This document shows positions 18,440 through 28,457 of a stretch of DNA of 64,000 bases, piece after piece. The stretch's first letter is position 1, and every line of letters starts with the position of its first letter. A model generated the notes under the pieces. That model was not told the origin of the DNA. It searched no databases and saw only the letters and a list, made by a program, of their open reading frames with translations. The position numbers and the translations under genes are program-made. This DNA is from Lysinibacillus_B sp042920265 (GTDB lineage: Bacteria; Bacillota; Bacilli; Bacillales_A; Planococcaceae), in assembly GCF_042920265.1 (NCBI RefSeq), contig NZ_JBDQZI010000004.1:248001-312000 (forward strand). The letters are read 5' to 3'.

Positions 18440-18867
18440 TTCGCTTCCTCCTCATTGAGACCGGCTTTATCACGTACAATTTTTAAAAGGTTTTTCACAT
18501 ATGGTGGCATTGGTGCACCCATTTTGACACCATTTTCAGTGATGGAAATAAACTCAATGGCGATGTAAGCGAACGCTGCACCGTCACCAATATGACCACC
18601 GAAAATATCGAAGTCCGTATAGTATAAAGCGACAAACTCAAGTACATAAATAGAACCAATTAGGATTAAAATGTACATTTTACGCGCAAAGCCATTTAGC
18701 CCAATTCGGCTATTGAGTTCGCGTTGAATACCTGCAGCAATCAATCCCGTTACATAATCCGCAAGCATAAAAAATAGGAGTGCTGTAACAGCAACCCCTA
18801 CCCAATCAAACATATATGAGATGACAGCACCCGCAACCCCTGCTACTAATGCAATTTTATTCTCCAT
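18436..18867 (-). CDS. Phage holin
   Basis: 143 residues, three to four hydrophobic segments, with the sequence FFMLADYVTGLIAAG, characteristic of the Cp-1/phi29-type toxin-secretion/phage-lysis holin family (holin_4). Directly upstream of the amidase with ATGA overlap, forming the lysis cassette. Forms membrane lesions that release the endolysin. Confidence 0.85.
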   Translation of the reverse strand: MENKIALVAGVAGAVISYMFDWVGVAVTALLFFMLADYVTGLIAAGIQRELNSRIGLNGFARKMYILILIGSIYVLEFVALYYTDFDIFGGHIGDGAAFAYIAIEFISITENGVKMGAPMPPYVKNLLKIVRDKAGLNEEEAK

Positions 18868-18896
18868 AAGACACCTTCCTTTTTTTCAATATAAAA

Positions 18897-18919
18897 GCCC
18901 TCCACATCGTGTGGAAGGC
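18897..18919 (-). terminator. Hairpin between the 65-residue gene and the lysis cassette
   Basis: GCCCTCCAC / GTGGAAGGC followed by TTTTAT on the minus strand. It would partly insulate the holin-amidase cassette from the tail operon. Confidence 0.55.
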
Positions 18920-18968
18920 ATACAAATTTGTCATTTTATTGTGTTTCTACTACGTAATATTTCATACA

Positions 18969-19166
18969 TTATTTATCCTGATTTTTTTCACCTGGTATAA
19001 ATTCTCCTCTGCACCAACGAAGGAAATTATTCGAATGATATGAGTATGTTCGACTAGCGCTAGGTTTTAATATACCTTCTTTTTCTTTTAGTTGAATAAG
19101 TTTTTGGTATTCATCCATTTTTTCGTTGAGCTTAGCTATAAATTCTTTATTCTCCACTTCTATCAC
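18969..19166 (-). CDS. Small phage protein (65 aa)
   Basis: Coiled, charged N-terminal half (KLNEKMDEYQKLIQLKEKEG) and a basic aromatic C-terminus. GTG start with AAGGGAAGG upstream. Its place between fibre and holin matches small XkdX-like or hemolysin-XhlA-like genes, but no motif confirms this. Confidence 0.5.
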   Translation of the reverse strand: MIEVENKEFIAKLNEKMDEYQKLIQLKEKEGILKPSASRTYSYHSNNFLRWCRGEFIPGEKNQDK

Positions 19167-19311
19167 CTTCCCTTTCTACCTTACATTCGATAAGAGAATG
19201 ATAAATACCTTTCAAAAGTAAAATAACGCTAGCTACCGCTGTGTTTGCTCTGTTTGCATCCTTCAAAATCCCAAACGTTTAGCAATATAGTTAAGAATCG
19301 TTCTGAATAAT

Positions 19312-20592
19312 TTAATTAACCACCGTAATACTGGTGAGAGGCATCGCTTCTAAATAGCCTATCGATTTACCGCCGAATAAATAAGGCAAAGAAGAACCTT
19401 CGTTGATTTTCCAAACATTGTTGAAATCCCAACCAGCAGCCTCGTAAGTTGATTTTTTTTGGATAAGTTCTTCATTATTGATTAGCTGACCTTGCATAAT
19501 ACCTGAGTTGGTGTATAGAGAGTAGCAATCTACCAAATCGAAAGTGCCCGTATTAATTTTATCATCATAATAACCTGTTTCTTCAAGATAAACAAAGTCA
19601 TAAGTCGGATTTCCTTGTACGTACGAAAAGGCATTTTTAACTGTAACGTGTTCGTTCTCTAATGAACCAATAATAGCTCCACACCCATCAATGATCGTTG
19701 TTATTGTTCCTTCGAAGTAAACATTTTCAACGGTACATGCTTCACCAACCCAACAAATTAAACCACCACTATAACCTCTTTGAGGCAATGTATAATTATT
19801 CTTAATGCTACCTGTTCCAAAGGCATTTTTTACATTGGCTCTATAACAGAACCCGGTTAAACATGATACATTTCCATAATCTAATGCTTCTAAATTCGCA
19901 TTTTCAACACTACAATGCTCTATTTCTACATATTCACCATAAGCAACTAAACCGCCTACATTCGAATCACTCACAACGCTAATATTCACAACTCTGCATT
20001 TTTCGAAACGATGCGTTAATACCTTATCTTCACCGCTCCAATCATACCAAGCGTCACCTAAGATCCCCCCCGTATCACATTCACAAGTAACGTTCATATC
20101 CCATACTTCGCAATTTTTGAATGTGATATTTCCGGCTCCCTCAGCATATGCCACTAAACCACCTATAGCCCACCCGCCAAAATTCAATGCTTCTATACCA
20201 AATACTTTGCAATTTTCTATTATAACATCTGTGCTATTCCCCATAAATCCAATCAGTGCAGATGCATATTCACATTCACCAACTATGACATTTTCCGTTG
20301 TGACATTTTTGATTATGGCATCTCCTGTAGCGCCAAATATTCCAGATGCGGATGGACCAGACACGGTATAATTTTTTATTTTATATACGTCACCGTCATA
20401 GCCACCATTAAAATAAATACCGTCTGCGTAAGAACCTATTGGAACATGAGATATACCAGACAAGTCAATATCTTTTGTTTGTTTGTAATATGCATCGAGG
20501 TTGTTACGTACAGCATCTAAATCCATAGCATCCTCAACTAAATAAGGATCTAATTCAGTTCCTGTACCGCCACCGAAAGTACCATTAGCCAC
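19312..20592 (-). CDS. Tail fibre/receptor-binding protein with GLUG-like beta-helix repeats
   Basis: 426 residues. The N-terminus GTFGGGTGTELDPYLVEDAM is typical of the start of pectate-lyase-like surface proteins with GLUG motifs. Repeats such as GGLVAYAEG, GGLVAYGEY, GGILGDAWY, GGLICWVGE recur every 35-50 residues, indicating a right-handed beta-helix. The position at the tail tip end suggests host recognition. GTG start, overlapping the upstream tail gene by 8 bases. Confidence 0.7.
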   Translation of the reverse strand: MANGTFGGGTGTELDPYLVEDAMDLDAVRNNLDAYYKQTKDIDLSGISHVPIGSYADGIYFNGGYDGDVYKIKNYTVSGPSASGIFGATGDAIIKNVTTENVIVGECEYASALIGFMGNSTDVIIENCKVFGIEALNFGGWAIGGLVAYAEGAGNITFKNCEVWDMNVTCECDTGGILGDAWYDWSGEDKVLTHRFEKCRVVNISVVSDSNVGGLVAYGEYVEIEHCSVENANLEALDYGNVSCLTGFCYRANVKNAFGTGSIKNNYTLPQRGYSGGLICWVGEACTVENVYFEGTITTIIDGCGAIIGSLENEHVTVKNAFSYVQGNPTYDFVYLEETGYYDDKINTGTFDLVDCYSLYTNSGIMQGQLINNEELIQKKSTYEAAGWDFNNVWKINEGSSLPYLFGGKSIGYLEAMPLTSITVVN

Positions 20593-22942
20593 CTTTTACC
20601 ACCTCAACTTTCATGCAGACAACATGGGCATTCACTTTTCCCGTAGCTGTTGCATTCGTCGCTGTTAAATCTATTGTTTCGTATTTGCCCTCTGCATTTT
20701 TGATTGGTTTAGCTTTTATTGTTACATCTGTAGTTATTTCAGCATCGGACGTTAGCCCGGTTGTTATCGATTTAATCTCATCGTATGGCCCATTTTTCAA
20801 TACAAGTTGCATTTGATCGGCTAAATTAACCGTACCAAATTCAAGATACAATTTTTCTTCGGTTATCGGTTCAGTAGTATCAATTTCGACTTTTGCCCCG
20901 AATGCAGCCAAAAATTTATTTTTAACATTAGTAGCGTTTATATTTGAGAATGGTTCTTCTGTGATTACGATAACGAAAGAGCGCGAACCTTCTAAAGTCG
21001 CTGGATATTTCCAAAGTTGAGCAGTAGCAGAATAATCAACCACTTTCATAGTGCCGTTTGAATGGTCAAATAACGTCAAATAACGATTTTTATATTCAGT
21101 TTTTAATTGAGCAAATAACCCTGTTAGCTGCTCGATGTTCGTGTATAAAGATGTTGCAATCACTTCTGTTATTTGACCTTTTATATAGCGAATAACGCCA
21201 TCCGTTTCATTGCTGACAATATCCAACATATCAACATCGCCTACATTTAATTTAGTGAAAAAATCCGATGCAACATATACAGGTGGAGGCGCTTCGAATA
21301 ATAAAAAAGTAGCACCGAACGCTTTATAGTAAGCATTTGGGCTACTTGTGCCATTCTTGATATTTTCCCACGGCTCATTGGATATAACCAAAATGACGCT
21401 ATCTTGTACATTGTTTGGCACTTTAAATGACGCAAAGTTCGCAATCGGCATACTGTGTGTCGTATGTGTCCAATTTCCCTGACCATCGTTTTTACTGTGG
21501 ATCAGCGTCACAAACCATTTTTTATATTCTTCTGCTGGTTTTACATTTAAACCTACGAGAAAATCTTCTACTTCTTTTTCAGCAACAGCAATTGGTGATT
21601 GAGATGGATTCGTAATATATTGAGCGATTACTTCTGTCGCATCGCTATTTTCTAACCCAATCACACTCACATCACCAACGGAAAACGTTTCAAAAAATGT
21701 TCTTGCGTCATCTGCAAATGTGACCTTAATGCCGATAGCATGTATTTCAGCGCCTTCCGCCAGTTTAGGGTTATCTAAATAGCTTTGTAACGGCTGTGGA
21801 GAGATAACTGCTACAATACTTTCTTCTTTATTCAGAACAACACTTGCAAGTTGTGTAGGAGAGGTAATTTCAGTGATGGTTGCGAGCTCGATACCGACAT
21901 CGTTAACAGTGGTTCTCACAATGGAAAGTCTTTGCGAAGATGATTGTAATTCAACTACAATTCCTGTTAGCTGGTCTTTTAATGTGTTGTATGTGGTACT
22001 TACTTCTACACCTGTTGTGTATTTATCACTTAAATACTCAATCACATCTTTTGAAGCATCTGTAGATTTTTCTAGTAAATCGATACCGCCGATTTTGAAT
22101 TGTTTAAATAAAGATTTAGTATCCTTTTCTTCTTTTTCATCCTTTTCTTCTGGCTTAAAATACTCCGTTAAGTCCCTGATATAATCCCCGACAGTTACAA
22201 CTGGCAACTGGGGTTTAAATGGATTACTTTGAATGGATAAAATACGCTCTGTTGTATCAATGCCTAGCTCATTATCTACAATTTGAATTGTGTCTCCAAT
22301 TTCAGCTTTGGAAAAATCCAACTCATAACCGTTTACTTCTGCTAGATCGACAAGATCCAATTCATATGCTGTCGTATTGTCTACATAGTCCATTTCTTCC
22401 GTTACACCAAGCAGATTTACACCTAACTCCACTTTTAAACCCTTGTTGCTACCTCTTTGCTGTACAAGAGAAATAGTAAAATTATCGAATACAAGCTCAC
22501 CCCCAAAAAGGTTGGCTATATCAATTAAACGCTGCCTTACTTCTGTCGAAGAAGGCTTGTAATATTGGGAACCTGTCACTATACAAGGACCAAGTGCGAA
22601 GCGCGTTCCTGATAAAATAGAAGCTAGCATACCGTGTGCTGTATCTTCATACTCTTCTGTCATATCAATTTCATCGATTAACTCATATGACACGTGTTCA
22701 CACTGAACAGTCAAAGAAATACTATCATTCCGCGCTTTTATTACTTTTGCAATTTGAAAGTACTGTTCACCTACTTCTATTAATACGTTATTATTTAACG
22801 AATTTTTAGCCATATAGTGCACTTCTAACTCAAATGTATAGCCTGCATTAATTTCTTCTGTTAGTGTAGGCTCATTGATGATATTGACCGTACCCGCAGG
22901 AGATAAAGTTTGTTTATCAACAAGATCAACTACATATGTCAT
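20585..22942 (-). CDS. Phage tail tip protein (endopeptidase tail / Gp37-like)
   Basis: 785 residues from the ATG that overlaps the previous stop (ATGA). The first ~270 residues look like the phage tail-spike/Gp37-like fold of siphophages (MTYVVDLVDKQTLSPAG... with lipase-like or adhesin extensions further on), and a charged linker KPEEKDEKEEKDTKS separates it from a long beta-rich region containing two related ~110-residue segments, one near 470-580 and one near 600-700 (both with ASFKVPNN/ATLEGSRSFVIVI-type and VILVISNEPWENI/VIVITEEPFSNI text). Likely the baseplate hub and attachment scaffold. Confidence 0.7.
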   Translation of the reverse strand: MTYVVDLVDKQTLSPAGTVNIINEPTLTEEINAGYTFELEVHYMAKNSLNNNVLIEVGEQYFQIAKVIKARNDSISLTVQCEHVSYELIDEIDMTEEYEDTAHGMLASILSGTRFALGPCIVTGSQYYKPSSTEVRQRLIDIANLFGGELVFDNFTISLVQQRGSNKGLKVELGVNLLGVTEEMDYVDNTTAYELDLVDLAEVNGYELDFSKAEIGDTIQIVDNELGIDTTERILSIQSNPFKPQLPVVTVGDYIRDLTEYFKPEEKDEKEEKDTKSLFKQFKIGGIDLLEKSTDASKDVIEYLSDKYTTGVEVSTTYNTLKDQLTGIVVELQSSSQRLSIVRTTVNDVGIELATITEITSPTQLASVVLNKEESIVAVISPQPLQSYLDNPKLAEGAEIHAIGIKVTFADDARTFFETFSVGDVSVIGLENSDATEVIAQYITNPSQSPIAVAEKEVEDFLVGLNVKPAEEYKKWFVTLIHSKNDGQGNWTHTTHSMPIANFASFKVPNNVQDSVILVISNEPWENIKNGTSSPNAYYKAFGATFLLFEAPPPVYVASDFFTKLNVGDVDMLDIVSNETDGVIRYIKGQITEVIATSLYTNIEQLTGLFAQLKTEYKNRYLTLFDHSNGTMKVVDYSATAQLWKYPATLEGSRSFVIVITEEPFSNINATNVKNKFLAAFGAKVEIDTTEPITEEKLYLEFGTVNLADQMQLVLKNGPYDEIKSITTGLTSDAEITTDVTIKAKPIKNAEGKYETIDLTATNATATGKVNAHVVCMKVEVVKGG

Positions 22943-23343
22943 GTTCCCACCACTTTCATAGTAGGCTTGCAATAAAATTCAATTATTACTTCACTTTTGG
23001 TTTTATCACGAAAATCACTAGCATTAATTTGTGTCATACAAATAGCCTCATAGTAATAACCTGGATCATCATCAAAGAATAACTGCGACCAGTTATCCGT
23101 GCCTAGCCATGTATCCCATATACGGCCAACCTCAAAAATAGAAATGCCCTGTGGAATATCCACAAGGCATGATAATGGTAATGTAAATGGGGAACGTGTT
23201 TTATCTGGGATTAAAATCACTTCATCGCTAGCAGGAACGGTAATCGTTGAGTGCTTACGTCCAGCGACCAGTACACGATCCGATTTAATTGCTTTAATAT
23301 ATTTACTTTTACTATGTGCTCCGTTAAATGTGAAGCCACTCAT
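22939..23343 (-). CDS. Short distal tail (Dit-like) protein
   Basis: 134 residues; its opening GFTFNGAHSKSK fits the N-terminal domain of Dit proteins (F-FNG-S). Full Dit proteins are about 250 residues, so only the tail-ring domain is present. Overlaps its neighbours by ATGA on both sides. It should connect the tube and tape measure with the tip. Confidence 0.6.
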   Translation of the reverse strand: MSGFTFNGAHSKSKYIKAIKSDRVLVAGRKHSTITVPASDEVILIPDKTRSPFTLPLSCLVDIPQGISIFEVGRIWDTWLGTDNWSQLFFDDDPGYYYEAICMTQINASDFRDKTKSEVIIEFYCKPTMKVVGT

Positions 23344-26300
23344 TGACTACGCCCTCCCCTTTGTTGTGATTTTGAATGATTATATATTTCACGCGAGTTA
23401 TACTTTGCGGTAGTACGAGCCAACACCTTACCATCTACCGTTAAAGTGACAGGAATAACAATCTCTTGTGCACCACCTAGCATATTGGCAGTCTTGTCAG
23501 CCGTATTCACTTTGGCTCCTGTAGGCATTTCAACAAGCTCGGGTCCTTCCTCCCCTACAATGGCATAACCGCCTCGGAAATAGTCAGTACCTTTCGCTAA
23601 CATAGGAATCTCCGGAATGTTAATGCCTTTCCCACCGAAAACAGGTACCCAATCAGGTACCTGCAGTTTGTTCAACCCTTTTATTAATTTGTTCACCATT
23701 TCGATGATGAAATTAATCGGTGCCTTAATGAATGAAGCAATTGCTCTAAAAATTTCACGTATTTTTTCAGGCAAAGATTGAAATGCCGAAAGAATTAAAT
23801 CGGCGACTTTTTTAAATGAACTAGAAACAAATGAAACGATAGCACCAATGATTGACTTAAAGATATTAAAAATTCCCGAAAATAAATCTTTAAAAAATTT
23901 AGTAAGAGGCTTCCACACTTTAGTTAAAACAGCAACAATGGCAATTAACGCACCAATTGCCGCAACAACCCAACCGATAGGTGTTACAAGAGCACCAAAT
24001 GTTACACCTGCTGCACCCATGACGGATGTAACCGCTGTAACAATGGGCGCAATGGCTGCTAAACCACCAACTAAAATTCCCACAGTAGTTATTAAAGCCA
24101 GAATCATTCCAGCAATCTCAGGATTTTTAGAGACCCAACCGGCAAAAGCTTTAATGATTTCAGCGATTATATTTAATAACGGCCCTAGCGCGATTACTAA
24201 ATCGCCAGCTGCTTTCTTTAATTGATACAAACCACTATTTTCACCTAACTGATTTGCTAATTCGATAGCATCGATTTGACCGTTTTCGAACATGCGTAAA
24301 GCTTCTTCTGCACCTAGAATAGATTGAACAATTTTATCACCTTGGTCTTCCCACATAGTACCAAAAATTTCAACACCCAATGCATTTTTCAATGTGGCAT
24401 TATCAATAGAATCTAACCAACGCGTCATATCTTCAAAGGCTTTTGTACCTTCTTTGCCACCTTTAGCAATTGCAACTCCCCAACCTTCTAACTGCTTAAA
24501 TATAGCTTGTACCGCTGCGCTATCTGGTGGATTTTTTGCCAGTTCTATTTTTTCATCATTCATCGCTTTAAATGATGCAAGTTCCGCATTGTGGGCTTCC
24601 TGTACTGCCGATAATTCATTGCTTAAACGTTCATTCAATAATTCTTGACGCTCAGCCTGTTCTTCTCGTAAAGTTTGCAGTTTGTTGGCTTGCAATTCTT
24701 TCAAAGAAGATAATTCAGCACTGTTGCTTTCTTTAATTGCTTTCAATCTTTCTGCATTGGATTTTGCTAACGCTTCTTTTTCGGCCTGTTGGCGATCTAT
24801 TAAAATCTGTTTTTCGATATCCGATTGCTCTTTCGCTTTTGCCTTTCGCTCATCGATTTCGGTTTTTAATGCATCTTTTTGGTTATCTGCTGCTTCTTTT
24901 ACTGCGTCTTGTTGTTCTTTTAACGCATCAATCTGTGCTTTACGTTGCTCACGTATCGCTTCAATCCTTAACTTTTCTTCAAAATCTTGCAAAGCCTTTT
25001 GCGCTTCTGCACGCTCTTTATTTGTCTTTGCAGTCTGAATCTTACGTGTCAATTCAGCGCGTTTTTCAGCATCTTCTCTTTGCTTTATCGCCTTGTCTTC
25101 AGCTTCAGTACGAGCATTCAGCGCATCAATTTGAGCGTCGATGGATTTCAGCTGGTTGTAGCGCTCCTCATCGATTAATTTAAGTTTTTCAATATACTCT
25201 TTATCAATTAAAGCTATCTTTTCGTTAGATGCTTTCTCAAAGGCTCTCAATTCAGCGTCAAGAGCTTTATCTAGTTCACTTTTTTGCTTTTCTAATGTTT
25301 CAGCAACAGCTTCATATTCTTGCTCTAATGATTTAGCTTTAGCTTCGTATTGTTTATCATAAGCTTTTTGAGCAATATCGTAATCAGCATCTAAGGCTTT
25401 AGAAAATTCCTTTTTCTGTTTTTCATGTGATTTAGAAATAGCATCATATCTTTTCTCCAATGAACGACTTAAAGCATTTTCTTGTTTTGAAAATGACTCT
25501 TGCATCGCGTTAATTTGCTCATCAGAAGCCTTTTTTACATTGCCAACTGCCTGTCTAACTGCATCTTTCATTCCATCTGAAATACCCATACCCATTTCAG
25601 ATGCACGAATACGCCCTTCCTTCAGCCCGTCTAATAAATTGTCAATATTCCAAGTACCTGTTAAAACAGCAGATGCCATAATACCTTTTATTTGTTCAGC
25701 CTCGTAGCCAGCTCTACGAAGTTGGCTTCCATATTCACTTATAATATCAAGCTGTTCCGGTGGGAAATTGATTCGCAATAAATCATTCACCAGATTTAAC
25801 GCTTCCTCATCAGCAATCCCAAGCTCTTTACCAATTTCATTTGTTTCTTGAACGAGCTCAACAAAATCAATGCCCGCATAAGCCTTACTAATTGCCGCTG
25901 CACCTTTTACTACAGAAGCATTCATCTCATCTGAGGCATCTTTATTTAAAGACCACTGTCTACGCAAGCCCTCAAGTGCAGCTTCCCCATCCACACCAAA
26001 TGCTTCAACCTCTTTGAGTGTATCTTTAACGAACGCTTTAGAAGATTCAGGAACATTAAATGTAACATCAATCTTCGCATTTAGATCACTAAGATTTAAT
26101 GATTGCCCAATTACATCTGCTAATCCTAAGCCTGCACCTATCCCCATTGCCAAGTTACCTAGTTGATTTCCTAACTCTTCAACGTTTCTACTAGCATCAT
26201 TTGCACTTTCACCCAGTCGATTTAATTCCGTTCGGATTTCATCAATAGATGAACCACTATCCAAACGACTTAACGCTTTTCTAACTTCATTGACGTCTGC

Positions 26301-26858
26301 TTCTGCACTAATAGCCGATTTAGCAATTTTATTAAACGCATCATCTAATTGACTGGCGCTTGCACGACCTTCTTTGATAGCATTTACTAAGTTGTTGCCC
26401 AGTGCATCTGCAAAATCATCAATAGATGTGCCTGTGACCGAAAATAAACGTTCTAAATTTCTAGTATTGGCAGCAAAATTATCTTGATAATCTTGCACCG
26501 ATTGCATTTGGCTCTTAAGGGAATTCAATTTACTTTCTGTCGTTTCAAGCTCCCGAATAAATTCACGATAGGAACTAGCATCAATTTCACCCGCTGCAAA
26601 CTGCCTTTCTACTTCGACTTGCGCTTGCTTTAATGCATCAAAACGTCTTTGAGTATTTTGCACTGCTTCTTGTAAAACTTCGAATTTTTGCGCCAGTAAC
26701 GTTGTATTTCCCTCGTCAAATTTCAGTGCTCGATTAATCTGGCTAAGCTCTTTCGTGGTTTTACCGCTCGCTTTGTCAATTTCCCCAAGTGCCTTTTTTA
26801 AAGGACTGGAGTCACCATCAAGTTCAATGGTAATCCCCTGTATTTTCTTTCTGGACAT
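23340..26858 (-). CDS. Tail tape measure protein
   Basis: 1172 residues. After an N-terminal helical region, a very long charged coiled coil spans about 460-790 (many KSLEKRYDAISKSHEKQKKE-type heptads), followed by glycine/alanine-rich hydrophobic segments (about 895-985) and a C-terminal FRGGYAIVGEEGPELVEMP block common in tape measure proteins. It sets the tail length and is placed after the frameshifted chaperone pair, as expected. Confidence 0.9.
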   Translation of the reverse strand: MSRKKIQGITIELDGDSSPLKKALGEIDKASGKTTKELSQINRALKFDEGNTTLLAQKFEVLQEAVQNTQRRFDALKQAQVEVERQFAAGEIDASSYREFIRELETTESKLNSLKSQMQSVQDYQDNFAANTRNLERLFSVTGTSIDDFADALGNNLVNAIKEGRASASQLDDAFNKIAKSAISAEADVNEVRKALSRLDSGSSIDEIRTELNRLGESANDASRNVEELGNQLGNLAMGIGAGLGLADVIGQSLNLSDLNAKIDVTFNVPESSKAFVKDTLKEVEAFGVDGEAALEGLRRQWSLNKDASDEMNASVVKGAAAISKAYAGIDFVELVQETNEIGKELGIADEEALNLVNDLLRINFPPEQLDIISEYGSQLRRAGYEAEQIKGIMASAVLTGTWNIDNLLDGLKEGRIRASEMGMGISDGMKDAVRQAVGNVKKASDEQINAMQESFSKQENALSRSLEKRYDAISKSHEKQKKEFSKALDADYDIAQKAYDKQYEAKAKSLEQEYEAVAETLEKQKSELDKALDAELRAFEKASNEKIALIDKEYIEKLKLIDEERYNQLKSIDAQIDALNARTEAEDKAIKQREDAEKRAELTRKIQTAKTNKERAEAQKALQDFEEKLRIEAIREQRKAQIDALKEQQDAVKEAADNQKDALKTEIDERKAKAKEQSDIEKQILIDRQQAEKEALAKSNAERLKAIKESNSAELSSLKELQANKLQTLREEQAERQELLNERLSNELSAVQEAHNAELASFKAMNDEKIELAKNPPDSAAVQAIFKQLEGWGVAIAKGGKEGTKAFEDMTRWLDSIDNATLKNALGVEIFGTMWEDQGDKIVQSILGAEEALRMFENGQIDAIELANQLGENSGLYQLKKAAGDLVIALGPLLNIIAEIIKAFAGWVSKNPEIAGMILALITTVGILVGGLAAIAPIVTAVTSVMGAAGVTFGALVTPIGWVVAAIGALIAIVAVLTKVWKPLTKFFKDLFSGIFNIFKSIIGAIVSFVSSSFKKVADLILSAFQSLPEKIREIFRAIASFIKAPINFIIEMVNKLIKGLNKLQVPDWVPVFGGKGINIPEIPMLAKGTDYFRGGYAIVGEEGPELVEMPTGAKVNTADKTANMLGGAQEIVIPVTLTVDGKVLARTTAKYNSREIYNHSKSQQRGGRSQ

Positions 26859-26905
26859 TTACTCACATCCTTTACATACGAAAAAAGCACCCACAAATGT
26901 GAGTG

Positions 26906-27477
26906 CTATCCGAAAAATTTATCAATGTCTGCTTGTGTTGCATTACGGGCAACTTCTTTTTTATTAGGATTGTGTAATTCTAAATAAACATCTATATAAT
27001 CTATACAGTCACCATAAGACATCTCGTCTAAATCAGCATTCGTCAATTTACACTTATAGCACAGTGCGAGAAATTCTTCAGTGGACGGTAAATCATCCTC
27101 TGTTACTTCACTCCCGCCTGTGCTACCTGCTTTTTTTGACCATCTAATAGAATTGTCAACATGCCAATAACTTCTGGGTATATTTCACGAAATGGTATTG
27201 CCGTAAAACTATCTTCCCATTCCATCGGGCCAGGAATTGTTGAATCTGCTTTTTTTGCAAATACCCATAGTAAATCTGAAAAGACTTCAAAATCAATGGC
27301 AGCTATTGCTTCATCACTCATGATTAACTCGCCATCTACAAGATATTTTTCAAGTTTTTTCATTTTAAAAACGTCTTTGATTAAATCACGGCGAAATTGA
27401 AGCTTGTACATTCGGACGCATCCAGCTGTAACTTTTAAACGGATCTTCTGATTATCAATAGTTACTGTCTTCTCCAT
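26906..27477 (-). CDS. Tail assembly chaperone gpGT made by -1 frameshift
   Basis: The gpG frame (27103-27477) contains the slippery heptamer A AAA AAG near its end. Slipping back one base there opens a frame that continues AGSTGGSEVTEDDLPSTEEF... for about 73 codons to a TAG at 26906, just before the tape measure gene. The extension contains LCYKCKLTNADLDEMSYGD, like the T part of chaperones in many siphophages. It has no own start or ribosome binding site. Confidence 0.7.
27103..27477 (-). CDS. Tail assembly chaperone gpG
   Basis: 124 residues, beginning MEKTVTIDNQKIRLKV. Position between the major tail protein and tape measure gene, size and slippery 3' end identify it as the G protein. 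GAGGGAGG precedes the ATG. It coats the tape measure protein during tail assembly. Confidence 0.75.
   Translation of the reverse strand: MEKTVTIDNQKIRLKVTAGCVRMYKLQFRRDLIKDVFKMKKLEKYLVDGELIMSDEAIAAIDFEVFSDLLWVFAKKADSTIPGPMEWEDSFTAIPFREIYPEVIGMLTILLDGQKKQVAQAGVK
27130..27136 (-). promoter_or_regulatory. Programmed -1 frameshift site
   Basis: A AAA AAG in the zero frame of gpG (CAA-AAA-AAG), the same heptamer used in E. coli dnaX and many tail chaperone genes. The -1 frame is open on both sides. Confidence 0.65.
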
Positions 27478-27480
27478 GTA

Positions 27481-28146
27481 TTATCCTCCCTCGACAGTCG
27501 TTGGTTTTTCGTGTACGGATGTATACCAACCGTTAAAGATAGTTTCTGATACTGTAGTAGTCGTATTTGCCTTAATAAGATTATTGTAAGGATGGGGGCG
27601 ACTCTGGAATGTAAGAGATGATGTTTGTGGTTCAACTGTTGAACCTGCTTTCGTTTGCGATGCAATGGTCGGACGCGTAGCTGTGCAATAGTAAAGTACA
27701 TATCGTCGCGCCTTCACATCACCATTAATTTCAAATAGTAGCGCAAATTTTTCACCCTTCGCATCGGCTGATTCATACATAACCCCTTCAATTAATTCTT
27801 CTCCTAAAATATCAATTGAAAAGCTTTGAGGAACATCAGCAATTTCGATTTCGCCATCATACCCGTTATTGATTTCTGCAGACCAGTACGTAATATCATC
27901 TGCTGGAAACTCCACAATTTCACCATTTGGGCTAATAGATAAAGATACACCTCCGGGAATAGGTACAGGTTTCGCATAAGTGATGATAGTACCACTATCG
28001 GTTGCTTTGGCATAGTGAACATTTTTCAAGCCAAATTTCACTTTATTTTGGGCTGTTGCAAAGAATTGTAAATCCAATTCTTTTATTAATTTCACAGGAT
28101 TAAAGACTTCTAAATTCATGACATTAATAGGTAATGATTTTGTCAT
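27481..28146 (-). CDS. Major tail protein
   Basis: 221 residues, phi13-type tail tube protein: FGLKNVHYAKAT near the start and a central SAEINNGYDGEIEIADVP segment are typical. Follows the head-tail joining genes and precedes gpG. ATGA overlap with the upstream gene. Confidence 0.8.
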   Translation of the reverse strand: MTKSLPINVMNLEVFNPVKLIKELDLQFFATAQNKVKFGLKNVHYAKATDSGTIITYAKPVPIPGGVSLSISPNGEIVEFPADDITYWSAEINNGYDGEIEIADVPQSFSIDILGEELIEGVMYESADAKGEKFALLFEINGDVKARRYVLYYCTATRPTIASQTKAGSTVEPQTSSLTFQSRPHPYNNLIKANTTTTVSETIFNGWYTSVHEKPTTVEGG

Positions 28147-28457
28147 AGTAAACTCACCTCAAATGTAGTTTTATAAACTTTTTCTTCTTTTATATAAACC
28201 CGCGACCAATCGTAATAAAGATTCGCCGCTGTTAATACATCTTTCAATTGCTTTTCAAGTTGATCGTCTACAATTTCTGTATATAGCTCGATATCTATAT
28301 TGGTAACTTCGTGATACACCACATCATCGGCACCAAAATTATCCGAATCCGTATCAAGATAAATTAAAAAAGGTGGCGCTGTATACTCTTCAAAGCTGTG
28401 ATAAGCTAAAGGAATATTTAAATTCTCTAGCTCTGTTACCAATTCAGTAACTTTCAA
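28143..28457 (-). CDS. Putative tail terminator/completion protein
   Basis: 104 residues, TTG start with GGAGG upstream. Small alpha/beta protein (PPFLIYLDTDSDNFGADD). Its position between the gp10-like protein and the tail tube fits a tail-completion (gpU-like) role; identity is inferred from order only. Confidence 0.55.
   Translation of the reverse strand: MKVTELVTELENLNIPLAYHSFEEYTAPPFLIYLDTDSDNFGADDVVYHEVTNIDIELYTEIVDDQLEKQLKDVLTAANLYYDWSRVYIKEEKVYKTTFEVSLL

Noticed and set aside
19149..19262. Possible 37-codon ORF between the fibre and the 65-residue gene
   Set aside because: Its only start is a TTG without a Shine-Dalgarno; it could be real but evidence is insufficient.
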